Of a stretch of 17,739 bases of DNA, positions 16,566 through 17,739 are shown one piece after another. Made by a program: the position numbers and the translations under genes. The notes beneath the pieces are model-generated. The model saw only the letters and a list, made by a program, of their open reading frames with translations. It was not told where the DNA came from and searched no databases. The stretch comes from Actinomycetota bacterium (GTDB lineage: Bacteria > Actinomycetota > Acidimicrobiia > Acidimicrobiales > CADCTF01), in NCBI GenBank assembly GCA_019348305.1, contig JAHWJQ010000016.1, positions 1 to 17,739 of the forward strand, read 5' to 3'. Numbering within the stretch: the stretch's first letter is position 1; each line of letters begins with the position of its first letter.

Positions 16566-17739
16566 ATGCAGATCCAGGTCCAGGGCGCGGTCGGCGTCGA
16601 CGTGTCGGAGTTCTTCCGCCCGGCGATGGTGCCCGGTGGGGGCGTCCCCGACCTGCAGCTGCTCGTCGGCGGCAGTTGGCGAAGGGCAGCCAAGGACGAT
16701 GTATTCGACGTCCGCTCCCCCATCGACGGACGGGTGATCGCCCGGGCAGCCAAGGCCTCGACTGACGACGTCGAGGAGGCGATCGCCGCCGCCCGGCAGG
16801 CCCGCGGAGCCTTCCGTGCCACGCCGGCCGCCGACCGCCTCGAGATGTGCGCTCGTGCCGCCTCGATCCTCGCAGAGCACGCGGACACCTTCGCTGGGAC
16901 CATCGTTGCCGATCTGGGCAAGACATCCGAGCAGGCGGCGTCGGAGGTCAAGGCCACCGGGGAGCGGCTGGGGCTCGTCCGCGAAGAGGTCCGGAAGATC
17001 TTCGGGGAGTACATACCCGGCGACTGGATGGCCGACAGCGTCGGCAAGTCCGCCGTCGTGCTGCGGGAGCCGGTCGGAACGGTGGCCGCCTTCGGCCCCT
17101 TCAACTATCCGCTGTACCTCGTAGCGTCCAAGATCATCCCGGCTCTGGCGGCGGGGAACACGGTCGTGGCCAAGGCGCCGTCCGAAGCACCGATATCCCT
17201 GGTCCTGTTCGCCCGCGTCCTGGAGGAGGCCGGGCTACCGCCAGGCGTGCTGAACGTGATCACCGGCCCCGGCAGCGAAATCGGCAACCTGCTCGCCTCC
17301 CACGCCGACGTGTCGATGATCTCCTTCACCGGCTCCACGTCGGTCGGCCGCAGCATCGCCGCCGGCGCGGGCCCCAAGCCCATGCATCTCGAGCTGGGCG
17401 GGAACGCAGCCGGCATCGTCCTGGCGGACGCCGATCTCGATGTGGCCGTCGACAAGACGGTGTTGGGTGCGTTCAAGAACGCAGGCCAGCGCTGCGACGC
17501 CATCAGCCGCGTCCTCGTGGAACAGCCGGTCTACGAGGAGTACTTGGAGCGGGCCCTGCGGGAAGCTCAGCGCTGGACGGTCGGAGACCCCAGGGCCGAG
17601 ACGACGAAGGTCGGTCCGCTGGTGAACCCGAAGGCGGCGACGCGCGTGCACGAACTGGTCGACGACGCCGTCGCCAAGGGGGCGCGGCTGCTCGCTGGGG
17701 GTGATGTCGACGGTGCTTATCACGAGCCGACCGTCCTGG
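16566..17739 (+). CDS. NAD(P)-dependent aldehyde dehydrogenase, C-terminus beyond right edge
   Basis: This enzyme would oxidise an aldehyde to the acid with NAD(P)+. The visible 391 residues cover most of an ALDH superfamily protein of about 470-500. Motifs are VGGSW (35-39), AFGPFNYPL with catalytic-site N180 (175-183), NTVVAKAPSEAP with cofactor-binding K203 (198-209), FTGSTSVGR (254-262), HLELGGN with general base E276 (274-280) and FKNAGQRC with nucleophile C310 (303-310). The remaining part of the catalytic domain and the oligomerisation tail are off the edge. The style (GPFNYPL, ELGGN) resembles the lactaldehyde / non-phosphorylating glyceraldehyde-3-phosphate dehydrogenase branch, but the substrate cannot be fixed. 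ATG 16566 is preceded by GAGG (16555-16558) seven bases upstream. It is not obviously connected to the siderophore genes. Confidence 0.93.
   Translation, partial: MQIQVQGAVGVDVSEFFRPAMVPGGGVPDLQLLVGGSWRRAAKDDVFDVRSPIDGRVIARAAKASTDDVEEAIAAARQARGAFRATPAADRLEMCARAASILAEHADTFAGTIVADLGKTSEQAASEVKATGERLGLVREEVRKIFGEYIPGDWMADSVGKSAVVLREPVGTVAAFGPFNYPLYLVASKIIPALAAGNTVVAKAPSEAPISLVLFARVLEEAGLPPGVLNVITGPGSEIGNLLASHADVSMISFTGSTSVGRSIAAGAGPKPMHLELGGNAAGIVLADADLDVAVDKTVLGAFKNAGQRCDAISRVLVEQPVYEEYLERALREAQRWTVGDPRAETTKVGPLVNPKAATRVHELVDDAVAKGARLLAGGDVDGAYHEPTVL

Overview
The window is very GC-rich DNA (roughly 65-85 % in sampled stretches) with frequent GTG starts and DtxR/IdeR/DmdR1-type iron boxes. This points to a high-GC actinobacterium; nothing here fixes the genus. 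There are no rRNA or tRNA genes, insertion sequences or CRISPR arrays.

Positions 1-14394, all read on the minus strand, form one siderophore biosynthesis operon. In transcription order it holds a hydroxyornithine formyltransferase-like gene (14394-13447), an Sfp-type phosphopantetheinyl transferase (13434-12634), an ornithine N5-monooxygenase (12564-11161), a trimodular NRPS (11132-2841; A-T-C-A-T-C-A-T) and a second NRPS that runs off the left edge (2839-<1; C-A so far). The monooxygenase and formyltransferase would convert L-ornithine to N5-hydroxy- and N5-formyl-N5-hydroxyornithine. The phosphopantetheinyl transferase would activate the carrier domains, and the NRPSs would assemble the peptide. 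Read by eye, the adenylation signatures give Ser for module 1 and Gly for module 3. Modules 2 and 4 carry signatures I cannot assign and are candidates for the modified ornithines. The expected product is a Ser-X-Gly-X(-...) hydroxamate siderophore in the broad coelichelin/erythrochelin/fuscachelin style. No thioesterase, MbtH-like protein, exporter or complete importer is visible.

Two palindromic iron boxes of the form TTAGG-N4-CCTAA sit upstream of the formyltransferase and the monooxygenase. The first lies exactly between plausible -35 and -10 elements, so iron-dependent repression is likely. Just beyond it on the plus strand is a fragment of about 40 codons that reads as the C-terminal end of a FecCD-type iron-siderophore permease, probably the relic of a deleted divergent importer.

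The right end, on the plus strand, is a different neighbourhood: a PhoD-like metallophosphoesterase with a basic, weakly hydrophobic C-terminal tail (14669-16336), a 229-bp intergenic region with three evenly spaced CCAAACG elements, and an aldehyde dehydrogenase cut by the right edge (16566->17739). Nothing visible links these two genes to siderophore production.
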